Made by a program: the position numbers and the translations under genes. From the NCBI GenBank assembly GCA_030248195.1, contig JASAND010006544.1:21001-85000 (forward strand): 64,000 bases of DNA, given 5' to 3'. Positions 33,621 through 44,852 of the stretch are shown here, piece by piece. The first letter of the stretch is position 1; each line of letters begins with the position of its first letter. The notes under the pieces are model-generated. The model searched no databases. It was not told where the DNA came from and saw only the letters and a program-made list of their open reading frames with translations. The stretch comes from Trissonchulus latispiculum (taxonomy: Eukaryota; Nematoda; Enoplea; Enoplida; Ironidae).

Positions 33621-34439
33621 CATAAGTAAATCTGACTGAAACTTAAAACCAACCGATAAACGACCACAACAACTACAACACCACAACTACAGAACAAAAC
33701 CGACGATGAACAATAGCAAAAACCGGAACGCCAATATCAGGTTTGGGTTAGATTTAGCAAGAAATTCAATCTTAACAGCAGATAAACAAACTGTTAAAGC
33801 GTTTGGTGCTTCTTTCTGTTCTAGTTAGTTGACGTGGTCGGTGAAATTCTCACGCACGAGCACCAAAAACTCAGAAAGCAGTTAAAATCTAGAGAGAGGT
33901 GCAAACACAGCAGGGGACTCCCAAGCGTTAAATTTTAATGTGGACACCTGCAAGCACAGCAGGGTGCCTCAATATTAGTTTGTATGGTGTACTGTTAGTT
34001 AAACGTCAAACGTTAGCCACATTTATTTGCAATCCTGCTACAACACCCAACTTTGGAGCAGTCTTGGTAAGTTTGCATTATTTCTGTCTCTGTGTCAGCC
34101 AGTCTGTGTTCCGTGTTTAAATTCTGTTGGGCTTAGAAACAGGAACATTAAATTCAGAAGTCATCATTTGAAATCTTTGAGCAGGTTTTGCTCAGCAGGA
34201 GTCCGACTTAGATTTTGCAACGGTCGTTTCCAGTCATGAGTGTTTAATTTGTTGTCATTGTGAGAAGTAAGTATTTGCGTAAAATTCAGTTTTGAGCAGA
34301 CATAAATTAACGACCGGCACTTGGTGGAGCCGTATTTTGCTCGCTCAGATTGCCCTATTGCCCTATAGTATCGCGTATCGCGTAGCTTGGTAGTCAGCTT
34401 GAAAATTGGTAATGTACAATACTAAGCTTAACTGATAAG
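33621..34439. other. No gene seen
   Basis: Two direct copies of a CACCTGCAAGCACAGCAGGG-like block are near 33902 and 33945. Otherwise the sequence is unrecognised. Confidence 0.45.
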
Positions 34440-34960
34440 TGAAAACTAAGCCCATTTCTGGATTCCGCATGCCCAAAAACCTTATAGGTAAACTTTTCCC
34501 GTCAAAGAAAGACGATTTTCGAATTTAAGCATGGGTCAGCCATGGTTTCGGTCACATACAGCACGGAGCTTAGCAAATACAAGAAAACTAAGCCCATATT
34601 CGGATACGTGGTAGAAAACCCTCTAGATAAAGTTTTCCCAGAGAAAATTGACAAGTTTGAAATTTAAGCTAGGGTCAGCTGTTGTTCCGGTCGAAGGTCA
34701 AGTACAGCACTGAGCTTAGGTGGTAGGAAAAACTAATCTTATATTTAAAATCTACGGGGTTGAAAACCCCAAATAAAGTGTTCCCCATTGAAAACAAATT
34801 GCTTTGAAATTTAAGCTTAGGTCAGCCGTGGTTCCGGTTAAGCGTCGGGTACAGCATGAAGCTTAGGAGATGGAGGAAAACTAAGCTCATATTCGGATTC
34901 TACAGGGTCGAAAACCCCCTAGACAACGTTTTCCAGCGAAAATCGACAACTTTTAACCTG
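34440..34960. repeat. Tandem repeat, period about 140-150 bp, about four units
   Basis: Successive copies of AAACTAAGCCCATATTCGGAT, then a GAAAACC..TTTTCCC block, then AATTTAAGC..GGGTCAGC and GTTCCGGT..TACAGCA..GAGCTTAG start near 34440, 34585, 34725 and 34875, with 70-85% similarity by eye. Confidence 0.85.
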
Positions 34961-34980
34961 AAGTCAATTTCCGGACTAGC

Positions 34981-35282
34981 GCCTCCCGGCCTCTCGGCCT
35001 CCTCCTCCTCCTCCAGAGCCTCTTGAGCCTCCCAGCCTCCTCCTCCTCCTCCTGAGCCTCTTGAGCCTCCCAGCCTCCCAACCTCCAGCCACCCAACCTC
35101 CCAGCCTCCTCCTCCTCCACAGCCTCTTGAGCCTCCCAGCCTCACAACCTCCCAGCCTCCTCCTCCTCCACAGCCTCTTGAGCCTCCCAGCCTCCCAACC
35201 TCCCAGCCTCCTCCTCCTCCACAGCCTCTTGAGCCTCCCAGCCTCCCAACCTCCCAGCCTCCTCCTCCTCCTCCTCCAGGCG
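34981..35282. repeat. CT-rich minisatellite, period about 60 bp
   Basis: Four to five units of CTCCTCCTCCACAGCCTCTT then GAGCCTCCCAGCCTCCCAAC. One strand is almost purely C/T with A, which may form triplex or hairpin structures. Leu/Pro/Ser frames are by-products. Confidence 0.92.
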
Positions 35283-35827
35283 CTACGCCTGGTGATGACC
35301 TATTACTACTGAGGATGAAATTTGATATATGGTTTGGATAAGTTTAATTTTTGATTTCTTCGTTTTGGTAAGCGTATAGTATATCCTATGATTTTGTTGC
35401 GAAAACCAAGTTTTTTTGCGTTAGTTAAAATTTTGGCATATGGTGGTATGTCAGTACTAAGTAGGTGCGTTAATGTCGCAACATTTTTTATGAACGTTTT
35501 CCTGTTTAATGTATTAAATTTAATTACATATAATTAAATGATTTTTGATTTATGGTGCCAAAAATTCAGAGGTTAGAATTTAGAAACATAAAAGTTTTGA
35601 TTTTTTTGATTGAAGTTTATATTTTGGGGATGCTATATTAAACTAATATATCTGAGAAATAACGAATGCGGAAAACATTGATATTAAATCCGCCTGCCAA
35701 CAAGAAAAGCAAGAAACATTAGCAAAACCAACTGTCAGAAAAAATTATTTTGAAACGTAAACTGTATACATAACTTTTTCCGAATAATAATAATAATAAT
35801 AAAAAATAATAATAACAATAATCAAAC
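35283..35827. other. Intronic sequence, no gene seen
   Basis: A+T-rich region between the minisatellite and the donor site of the channel exon, with a short (AAT)n tract at 35788-35820. Confidence 0.6.
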
Positions 35828-36362
35828 CTGGAGTATGTGACTGTTCTTTTGTAGATATGCTCCATACATGACGGTGGACATATAAAATGGCATTTATTTT
35901 TAGGCTTCTCCTTACTTGAATGAGAAAGAAAAGCCGGCCCAACCATGCACATTATATTACCGGTTACGTTGCATTCATGACTGCTGTTGGAATCTCCTAG
36001 GAAGTCCTTCGTAAAGGAGTACACACATCGACAAGAATTACCAAAAGCTTTGATTGCACTTTCGTGTAGGACTGCATCCGTACACCTAGCCATGCACGTT
36101 TGGTAACTAGTTGCTTTACTGTCGCAACGGCTAGACTTGCTATCGATTCTTCTGTGTTGAAAATAGTCTAAACCAATGCTTGTCAGTCCGCCACCTTGAA
36201 TATGGGTATAATCGGTTGCAAGGGTTTCCACATGCATACTGTGAGAAAAAACCACTGTATATCCGTCGTTTGCCGGCATCAAAAAATCATTCAGGTATTT
36301 AACGGGTGTCTTCAGCTCAAGAAACAGGCCTAAATCAAGAATAATGCCCAGTTTGTACCTCA
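35828..36362 (-). CDS. DEG/ENaC channel, large extracellular exon
   Basis: A 535-base exon encoding most of the Cys-rich extracellular region of a degenerin/ENaC/ASIC-type subunit. It starts with LGIILDLGLFLEL (the beta-strand before the family's G-x-x-V/I-x-I/F-H segment), then GYTVVFSHS. A Thr-Ser-Ile strand is followed by the Cys ladder: RCDS, QTCMARC, NSCRCVY, HECNV, MCMVGPAF and finally CHFICPPSCMEHIYKRTVTYS, the signature C-x-C-x-x-P-C-x4-Y..S before the palm. The donor is CCAG|GTTTG at 35828/35827 and leaves two bases of a codon, completed by the 14428 exon. The acceptor (CTGAAG|TG) is weak; upstream stop codons force the start close to it. N-glycosylation sites occur (NSS, NVT). Confidence 0.88.
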
Positions 36363-37402
36363 CTTCAGATTGTTACAGAGTGCGCACATTGAAATTTCGA
36401 AACCGTGTTTTTGTCTATTGTACAATGTAGACGGCATAACATAGATAGATTATTGTAGAGATGAGGATTTCAGGCGAGGACTGTTTGATCTTAGGATTAA
36501 GTTGGCTCGGCTCGCGAGATCAACCGTGCTGAGCCGATAACAATTGCTCTAGCCGATACGACCGGAGGAGGATTATTACTTGAATCAAATTTCATGGTCA
36601 TGGTTCCGAGATTGTTAAGGTGGTTATTCCTTTTGGAGACATCAATTTTGAACCATGTTTACTCATTCATTACTTGGAGTTAAAAAGCCATTTTAGGTTG
36701 AAATGTAGCCTAATATTCTTTCCTTTTAATGAATACAATATAATTAATTTTGGTTTTTCAGAATATTTTTCCTACATTTAAGAAGAACTACAATGTTCCG
36801 GGTTTTTGGTACACTGAAGTAAATTTTTTCGTGAGTCATCGGCTACATGACATCATTCCATACCTCTATCAAACAGCTGGGAACAGTTCTTAGTTATCGC
36901 TATGGAAAAATTAGCTAAAATGTATGCGCAACCTGTATTTTGCATACTTTTCCAAAGTTCGAAAGCGACCATTTTAGCCTGAAAGCAGCACTTTGGGCAA
37001 AGAAAGGGCCACGGGGTAGTTTTGTGTTGAACATGTTTGTTAAGAGGTCGGGTTGCTCTTTGGCCGATTTTTCTAAAATTTTGCTGGCGGTATAGGCAGC
37101 AACTTCTACACATATCAAGGGGGGTAAAACAACAAATTTTATTGTTACCGATTTAGCTCATTTTTGGGTATAATATACCACCATATGCGCCAAAAACAAG
37201 ACAAATTTTTAGAGTCCAGGTTCATCCAGTTTTGAGATATTGCAGTTCAAATCATTACAATTTACTGTCTACGCTAGTATGAATCACTGAGAGCATCGAA
37301 GTCGTGTACACATGGGTTGCAAAGGGACTACGGTCTCACAAATATGTCAATATAAAGCCTGTACCTGTAGGTATTTATTACTGCACAAATTACGGTAGCA
37401 AG
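36363..37402. other. Intronic sequence, no gene seen
   Basis: Unique sequence; the frames at 36853-37118 have no recognisable motif. Confidence 0.5.
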
Positions 37403-38243
37403 TAGAGATGAGATCAGGCCGACAAAGCCCGGCCCGGTCCGGCCCGGCCCGGCCCGACGGGCCGGGCCGGGCCGCGCAGACCTGGTTTTTAGACAGGGCC
37501 GGGCCGGGCCGGGCCTGGAAAAAATTTACTAAGGGCCGGGCCGCGCAGCTCCCAACGGAAAAAGCCCGGCCCGGCCCAGCCAAGCACTGATGCTTCTCAC
37601 ATTAATTTATTGCACTTTTACACTTTCCAATTCTAATAATTGTTTTTGACTTCCTAAATCTAAAATTTTTTGCTTTCTTTGCATCAAATGAGACTGCATT
37701 TGCCAAATATTGTTAAAGTTTGCGTACTGTTTTTTTCAAATTTAGTTAATAAAACGCCTATTTGTGTACATATATACGTCTTCTTTTGAGTAACAAAACT
37801 TCAATTTACTATAATAGGTAAATGTTTTAAACTCACTAAAAACACATTAAACTATTTCGGAAATCGATCTCAGACTAAATTAGTCTTCCTATTATATAAT
37901 TTCCTTAGTAGGGTAGGATGCTAAAATATTCGTCATGCACAGTTTAGAGAGAACATGAACTTTGGATTTAGAGATAATTATGATTTTATTATTATAATAT
38001 AATATTATAATATTGCGCCAGGGTAGAAGACAAGATTCTAAGTGCTTCAAATCTTTATAGAAGTTTTTTAAAAAAATAAGGGCTTTTCAGGGCCGGGCCG
38101 GGCCGCGCTGACCTAAACGGCACTCAGGGCCGGGACGGGCCAGGGCCTGAAAATTTTAATACAGGGCCGGGCCGGGCAGACCTAAAATTTGAGCAGGGCC
38201 GGGCCGGGCCGGGCCGGAAAATTCGGCTCTGATCTCATCTCTA
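37403..38243. mobile_element. hAT-like MITE with GGGCC arrays
   Basis: The element is 841 bp with inverted termini TAGAGATGAGATCAG and CTGATCTCATCTCTA, flanked by a perfect 8-bp duplication GTAGCAAG (37395-37402 and 38244-38251). TAGAGATG-type ends and 8-bp duplications are standard for hAT. Just inside each end are arrays of GGGCC/GGCCC pentamers (37430-37580 and 38088-38220), inversely arranged; the middle is A+T-rich. No transposase. The Ala/Gly/Arg/Pro frames at 37347-37590 come from the arrays. Confidence 0.92.
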
Positions 38244-38251
38244 GTAGCAAG

Positions 38252-39735
38252 CCAAGCAGATGTTTGAACGATTTGGCAAAGCTCATTCCGGCTGTCATTT
38301 GCTTCAAATTTTAAGTCGCACTAACTTTTTCATACTGCTTTGTAGAGACTCTATGTAATAAGAGAAAACGTTCAGTATATCAAGAGCTTCAATTTGATAT
38401 AAAATGTGACTGTATTTGGAAAAGCTGACAATTTGATATTTTTGCCCATAGGTATCCGCCATGCTCTCGTAGTATGCAGTCGACGCAAACACAATCCATT
38501 GGCACAAAACTTCACATACACGATGGGTTTATGCCTGCCTATTAGTACACCAAATTTAGTTGAGATACCACAAGTTTTGTATGTCTTATAAAGCAGCATG
38601 TCTTATAAAGCAGCAAACACGAAAATTTTGAAAGATGATGATTTTTGAGGAAAAATGAAATTTATGCTACCAAAACTGTGAACTACTGAAAAGTCCTAAT
38701 GGGGATTGCTTATATGCCAAGAAAAGCTCTAGTAATATACTTTGCTAATATGTAAATGCGAAGTTTCTACACCAAACGGTTAGTTCAGGACAGGACAAAA
38801 CGTTCAATCACCTACACGTTTATAGAGCGATTTTGAGTAAAAACCGACTCCTCCGGAATTTAAAAACTCGTAGAAAATCAGCGGCCCAACAGGAAATAAT
38901 CTCGTATTAGCACTTTAAATAGTCCAAATTAGGTTTACACCAAGTTGTAGCTGATTTGCTCTTACACAGCGCTCAAGCTTTTGGTAGCAGAAACGTTTTC
39001 CTAACTTTTTCATTTTCCTATGTTTAACACATGTCGGGGTCACCTCTTTGGTGGGCTATTGCGAATGGTAGGAAAAGTTTAGCAACAAAGGCACTTGTCT
39101 TGCCTTGCGGACCCATGAAGACTACAAAACACGTGAAAATGAGAAAAATCGCGAAGATGGTCAAAAAATCGTGACCCCACCCCTTAAGTTTTCTTCTGGT
39201 ACCATCCTAATCTCTAGGCTTCTTATAATGAATTCAGAAAATTGGACACAAAACCGGCAATTTCTGATTAACGCAAACCGGCAAAAACGCAATTATTCCA
39301 AATTTCCACATTCTTTCGGTAACTGGTCACTAACAGTCCAGTCGAAAGCCACCTAATTTGCTCGAAGTGTTCGCTCATATCTGCCAAAGTACTTGGCGCA
39401 AAGAAATTCTTAAATGTGGAGATGCTCTAATGCATCGGTTCCTTTGATCTTCTATGGGTGAAAAAGTCAATTTTAAATTAACTCGAATATAGCCAAACTA
39501 GGTATCAATCGATAGCTACTGGGACGAGGAACAACTTTTCTAATAGAACTAATTTAATAGAACTAATTCAATTAAAATTAGAACAAGAACAAAAGAAGAA
39601 CAAGTTTGCGAGCGGCTGTGCAAAAATAAAGCTCTGGCGAATACGACTTTATCGATTGTTTCTTTTAACTATACTAATAGTCCTTGTTTCTTTTACGAAT
39701 TTGCGCTAACTTTGTTTCCCTATTTTGAATTATTT
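38252..39735. other. Intronic sequence, no gene seen
   Basis: About 1.5 kb of unique sequence with short frames and no recognised motif. Confidence 0.5.
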
Positions 39736-39739
39736 TATT

Positions 39740-40540
39740 ATTACCCCGTCCAAAAAGTCTGTTTCTAAGCTATGGTATTGCGGAACTCAGACCATAAGGC
39801 AATGGCTCAGTGCTGTTCCTGTGACAACTTTATTCATTATGAGTGTATGCCGTTATCTTCCTCTTACCTAAGTTTGGTCGTCAACCACAGGGGATCCTGC
39901 TTTGCGTGTAGAGTTTGCTACCCCAATATGACCCCCAACAAATCGCTGCCCTCGCCTCGAGAAGTGCACTATGTGCATAACCGTCTATTTTATGGTGGTT
40001 ATGCTGGAAGTAGTAATACATCCAGTTCGGCAAGCTTAAGTGATAGCCAATTTGAACGTTTGGTTAAGGTTGTTATTAAAGCAGCCGTCGTGGCTGTAAC
40101 CGCTTCTACCAATATAGTCAGTGAGATTTTGGAACATAGGAATAAACGGAACAATCTGGTGGCTGTGGGGTTTCTGAGGTTGGCAGGGACGACCATGAAC
40201 AGGTAAACTTGGATAATAACTTGGTTGCCGCGTTTTGTAAAAAAACTGGATATTTCGTACAATTCTATTGTATCTATTTTCCGTGATGGCAAAAAGTTTC
40301 CGGGGAAAGAAGAATCTGAAAAATTTGTTTTCAAAACAGGCATGTGCACGATTACATGTGAATTGAATATATATTTTGAAAGTAAAATGCTGGGTTCTAT
40401 CGTGGTACTTTATAGAACGCCATCCGGAAATAAAATTAATTCAATTGTGTCACTGAAAAATATGTTTAAAAGTATGAAATTGCCGAAAAACGTTCCCTCT
40501 AATATTATGGGCGATTTTAAGCTTACGATTTAAAGTGGAA
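39740..40540 (+). pseudogene. Non-LTR retrotransposon remnant: PHD-finger ORF1 joined to endonuclease piece
   Basis: The first frame (39772-40206) has a PHD-like zinc cluster (CCSC, FIHYECMPL, CFACRVC), a Ser-rich linker and a helical coiled-coil-like stretch (FERLVKVV then VSEILEHRNKRNNLVAVGF). That last part is typical of the RRM entry of CR1/L2-type ORF1 proteins. After frame changes near 40190-40250 the next frame (40225-40533) contains a VLYRTPSGN segment and NIMGDF, the signature block of apurinic-type endonucleases of ORF2 (YRPPSGN and LGDFN). ORF1 and endonuclease are joined without the intervening ORF1 end. No reverse transcriptase follows. Confidence 0.65.
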
Positions 40541-40597
40541 CCATGATATAATGCCAACAAATTCTGCAGATTAAATTTGTTAAATATCAGCAGCCCA

Positions 40598-40855
40598 GAA
40601 AGGTTGAAATCAGTGGTGTAATATATCTAGTCTCAAGGTCCGGTGGTGTGCCTCAGTGGTAGAGCGCTCGACTGAAGATCCAAAGCTCGGTGGTTCGACT
40701 GCCCGGACACTTTTCTTCACATCTTTCAATCCTGATTTCAACCTTTCACGTTTGGCGACCGTGAGAGGAGCTTTGGATCTTCAGTCGAGCGCTCTACCAC
40801 TGAGCCACACCCGCGGACGTTGAGACTAGATTTATTACACAAAGTTCAACCTTTC
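40598..40855. repeat. Palindromic repeat built from two tRNA-Phe-like sequences
   Basis: The arms 40598-40687 and 40855-40768 are inverted copies of about 90 bp with high identity. Each contains GTGGTAGAGCGCTCGACTG and then AAGATCCAAAGC, resembling a tRNA with a GAA (Phe) anticodon loop CTGAAGA. The plus-strand copy (40638-40708) also has a T arm (GGTTCGA) and a near-complete acceptor stem, but a 2-nt D-arm insertion and anticodon-stem mismatches (C-A, C-C). The minus copy lacks the T arm. A third inverse piece, CTGATTTCAACCTTTC (40732-40747), mirrors 40598-40613. Probably a tRNA-derived SINE family in head-to-head arrangement, not functional tRNA genes. Confidence 0.75.
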
Positions 40856-40859
40856 CGGT

Positions 40860-41911
40860 GGAATCGGGCGACTTTGAAGCTTCAAGCTTGCCAAACCGAA
40901 ACGAACCTCATTTCGTAGAAAGCCAAGTCGAGCCGCACTGGAAAAGTTCAGCTAGTCTTCACCTCTAACTTTTACGCACAATTGGGGTGGAGACATATGC
41001 CCCACACAAAGATTATGCTGATTCAGTTGTAACCTTGCCACTTATTTGGTGCTGTAAAAGGCGGTGGTTGTCTCAGGTGACTTTTTTGAAAAATTTCTAA
41101 GTCTTTGAAAAATTGCAATGAAGCAGCGGAGGTCCGGGTGATACATATTCCAGGTCAACTCTGGAGGCATACCATTTTGGACGTTCCTCAAGAAGAAGAC
41201 TTTTAAAATGCTGTATCACTCTTACAGCAAGTGAGAAAGGGGGGCAAAAGGTGCGGCGTCACCTGAGACAGTCGCCTAAAATGCCTGATACAGCTACTTT
41301 ATTGAATTTTAAGTGTAGTCTGCACAGCCGGAAAGACGGACACACAAAAACCCGCGCTCGTAAACTCACTAGTGTGCAACGTCGAGAAGCCGAAATTATA
41401 CGATCGTTATACGTTATACGAAATTATACATAATAGAAAAAAGCCGATTTCACACGACGAGGATTGTCATGCGGATTACTCTGGAGAATCTCCCGGGGAC
41501 ACACCATTCGAAAGTTTTCAGTTTTCCCAAAAATCTCCAGGGGATCGCCATGGGGTCCTTTTATGGGGAATCTGTTCACACGCTTGAGACAGTACGCAGG
41601 CGACGCTTAATACAGATAGCATGTTGTGAATACTTCCTAATTGTTTAAGCCTGCTAGATGCTCGGCACATTAAGGCCGAAATCTCTGGGGTGGTACCAGT
41701 TAACGCTGTCAACCGTGTGTCTATATGCGTTTGAACTAAAACGCATCTGATTGGCTAATCGCATACCTCATGTCAGAATTCCATGTACAAGCGAGATCTC
41801 GGAGGGGTATCACTTGGCATTGTTAAGCGCGTGTTTATATGAAAATGAACTAAAATGAATCTGATTGGTTGTTATAGCTACTGAACCTACTGCGTCTAAT
41901 GAAATTCATTT
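40860..41911. other. Intronic sequence, no gene seen
   Basis: Unique sequence up to the Polinton border. Confidence 0.5.
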
Positions 41912-42325
41912 TAGTGGGAGCTATTTTTAGCCCAACTTTTGGGAGCTGTTTTGATCCCAACTTTTGGAAGTTATTTTGAATCCTTATTTTTGAGTGACCA
42001 TTTGGATCCCATGATAATATAATCAGAATATTATGTGATGAGTGCAATCTCTTGTTTTGGATCAGATCATGAAAAGTTTTAGAAGTAAAGGACTAGTCAT
42101 CTGCCAATATGATCGTAACATGTTCAAACTGCTCGTTCACAGTTTGGTATAAAGCCATCATGTTCATTAAATGTTCACAACAATGTTCATAACGTTGGGA
42201 GGTATTACTCAACAAGTTTATGAAACCTATACTGTTTATGCAGCAGATTTGATTGATCTATCAATTTGTTCGCCTGAATTTGTAAGTGAAGTCTTGAAAT
42301 ACATTATGCCGGAAATCCAGTCAAG

Positions 42326-42736
42326 ATGTCAACAGAATGTGCAAGTGGTAAGCTCTTTCTCGGTTAAATGCAAAAGTGCTCATTAAGTGATTGTATTGGC
42401 ATTATTGAATGTAATAATGTAATGTATTTGGATAAAATGATAGAAATTTTGTGACTAATGTTACCAATTTTTATTTCAGACACGCAGCAGCCTGTATGTC
42501 CTCTGTGTCAACAACAATTCACACCGCGAAGCAACCTACGGAGACATCTTCGCAAGAAACTTCGAATGGATTATCATACCTTTTCCCCAGGAAGAATGGC
42601 CACATGTGCTCCATATGCTATCAGACATTCACTCTGTCGCACAACCTGAACATACGCATGAAAGACCAACACGGCGAGTCAGATTCCCACAAATGCGATC
42701 AATGCAATTCCAGTTTCCGCAGAAAAGCCTACTTAA
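42326..42736 (+). pseudogene. polB: Polinton polB 5' end: spliced first exon and C2H2 fingers (left arm)
   Basis: A short first exon (42326-42347, beginning MSTECAS) ends in a G|GTAAGC donor. The intron of 132 bp ends TTTTTATTTCAG at 42479, and the phases agree. The second exon encodes a finger with CPLC-x12-H near 42495, a second with CSIC (42625, first His replaced by Arg) and a third starting CDQC (42690). A frameshift near 42550 separates fingers one and two. The third finger is cut at a TTAA by an inserted element and resumes at 43781. N-terminal fingers are usual in Polinton polB proteins. The same exon-intron plan is visible in the right arm. Confidence 0.7.
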
Positions 42737-43776
42737 GGTGGTGGTTTCCTTTTGTGTAAATTTGACCCTATAGGCTTCAATTCTTTATGAAAGTAGATGA
42801 AACTTTCCAAATATGCTATTTTGGTGCTCTTTAACATTCTCGGACCAGTCCCACATTTTTGGGTAAAAAGATGAGAAATTTTCGGTTTTGGGCATTATAC
42901 TCTCAGTACGTAGTCGATACACTAGATTGGTTGTTATGGATAGAAAGAGGGTACAAAAACTAACATTTTTGCTTTTACAACCTTTGAGCCATCTCTAATG
43001 GTTAAGTCAATATAACGCAAAAACGATTTTTGGGGTCAAAAAACTTTTCGAATTTTTTTCGAATTTTCCATTTTCGCCATTTTCGAAAAAATCAGTTTTT
43101 TTCAAAATTACTGCTAAATCTTATGAACAATTTTCGGTTATTTATACTCAATCAATATGCGGTCAAATTGCCCATTTTATCAGTGCCTATTAGCTGGGAT
43201 TCGTTGCTTTAAGCTACAGATTTGGCCGAAAAAGCATTTTGGCAAAAACTGCGATTATTTTGTTTTAAACAGCGATTTCTCGAAAACTACCCAATGGATT
43301 CGCGTAATTTTTGGCTGGATGAAAATTGGCTCTATTGCAGAGGGACATTTTTCTTGGTTTGAGCTAAAACGTCTCCATTTGCGAGAAAACTGAATACAAA
43401 GTTGCGAAATTTCGGTGTCACCGTACATTTCCCGGATTTTCTGGAGTATTGAGGCTTGTTGAGCCAAATCCAAAAAATGTCCCTCGGCGCATATGTCCTT
43501 CAGAGCATGGCACAAGAAAAAATTTTGGCCGATTCTACAGTTTTGAGAAATCCATGTTCAAAACTTTTTCGTCTATATTTAGCCTGTCAGATGTCAGTAT
43601 GTCAGAACATTTTTGCTAGTTTTGTGCTGATTTTGCTGGTTTCATAAGCTGATGTGAATCTGCAGATTATAAGCTTTAAAACGATGTATAAAGCTCTTTC
43701 CAACTCCCAGAATTGCGAAAGTTATAGCGTTTCAAAAAATCACGACAAAAGCACTGCTCAAAAGGACACCACCACC
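42737..43776 (-). mobile_element. TTAA-type non-autonomous element, copy 3 (complete)
   Basis: A 1,040-bp element between TTAA (42733-42736) and TTAA (43777-43780). Inverted ends are GGTGGTGGTTTCCTTTTGTG and CAAAAGGACACCACCACC. It sits inside the third zinc finger of the polB 5' region; dropping the element with one TTAA rejoins the coding frame on both sides, so TTAA is the target duplication. TTAA targets are used by piggyBac and Kolobok families; no transposase is present to decide. Related copies lie at 8277, 17345 and 48729. Confidence 0.92.
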
Positions 43777-43780
43777 TTAA

Positions 43781-44335
43781 ATGACCACACCTGCGTATCT
43801 CAACCACCGATTCAACAACTTCCACAACCACCAACAGAAGTCCAAGACCCTCAGGCTCAAACACCCGAACAACCACCGACAGAAGAGATATCAACGCCAG
43901 AACGGTCATTTCCTTAAGATCCCGTTGAATCACCCGCTCAGGATGATATCTACTCCAGGAACTGGGCAAGAATTCGTGCCCATCACAACATGACGAAGAA
44001 ATTCATGAGAACTTACAACCTCCGCTTGGAAGGACTAGATGCAATTGGAGACAACCTAAACAGAGTATTCCTTCATCAGGAGTACAAAGGTAAATGGAAC
44101 ATATCATTCGGCTTCATCCTCAGAGACAGAACAACTGACGAACAGATGTACTACTACGCAAGCAACAACACAAACCTATTCGAGATGCCCAGACCTACTG
44201 GCAACAGAAAAGACTTGACTAATCTCATGGACGACATTGAAGGAATGGATACATTGAGTGGGCACAACAACAACGCCCTAATTCTAAATATGTTGTTGAC
44301 AACGTAACAAATATGTTAGTAACTGTGTACTGTAT
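43781..44335 (+). pseudogene. polB: Polinton polB N-terminal domain, truncated (left arm)
   Basis: After the TTAA element the frame continues through a Gln/Pro/Thr-rich linker to a stop at 43917. It then reads NWARIRAHHN near 43960, MRTYNLRLEG, KGKWNISFGFILRDR, a YYYASNNTNLFEMPR block, a DDIEGMDTL segment and, one base out of phase, a VVDNVTNMLVTV block ending YYPIG before a stop at about 44355. This is the conserved N-terminal domain that precedes the exonuclease domain in Polinton polB. Everything downstream (exonuclease and polymerase domains) is missing; the arm's non-coding end follows directly. Confidence 0.75.
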
Positions 44336-44810
44336 GCTATATTATCCCATTGGTTGATGTACATGTATGTGTGCAAATGACTGTTAATGCAGTATTGCAT
44401 GTAAATAATACATGTAAATAAAGCGTGAAGGATTACAAGGAGTACAGTCAGTGAAGCAATAGACAAAAGTTAGTTGAATAGAAGGTTAGGTCAGAACAAG
44501 CCTAAGGAAATGCAACATAGATTTGAATATCATGAAGCAACAAACAAATTACATTTACCATTAACCCATGAAGTTAGCAGTACACATAGTTAGCACTATA
44601 AGCAAAGCAAGTTGACAATGAGCGAATATATATTACAAAACATTGATATCACAAACGTTTGACATTGTAAAATGCTAGCATTACAAAAAAGCTGACATTT
44701 TAAAATACATTTATTTACAAAAGGCAGCTTTTATAAATTTAGATTGTACGAAACACTGCATACGAAATGTATGGTGTACTTTTATGAAACCTATAAAATG
44801 GATGCAGCAA
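44336..44810. other. Non-coding inner end of the Polinton arm
   Basis: A+T-rich, conserved with 55733-56200 in inverse. It contains AATAAA-like sites (AAATAAAGC near 44416), possible poly(A) signals for genes on either side. Confidence 0.6.
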
Positions 44811-44852
44811 TATTAGTTGATTAATGGTATTGTTTTCAACTATCCAACCACC

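Larger units (their letters stand above)
41912..44773 (+). repeat. Polinton left inverted arm
   Basis: Matches the right arm in inverse orientation, about 75-80% by eye. It starts with two to three direct copies of a 25-bp unit (TTTTGGGAGCTGTTTTGATC) and contains the spliced polB start, zinc fingers, and the GTAAATAAAGCGTGAAGG region near 44411. Its own length is about 1.8 kb once the 1,040-bp TTAA element is discounted. It keeps polB coding (43990-44330) that is missing from the right arm. Confidence 0.88.

Noticed and set aside
40638..40708. Functional tRNA-Phe(GAA) gene
   Set aside because: Anticodon-stem mismatches, a two-base D-arm insertion and its position in an inverted repeat point to a tRNA-derived repeat.
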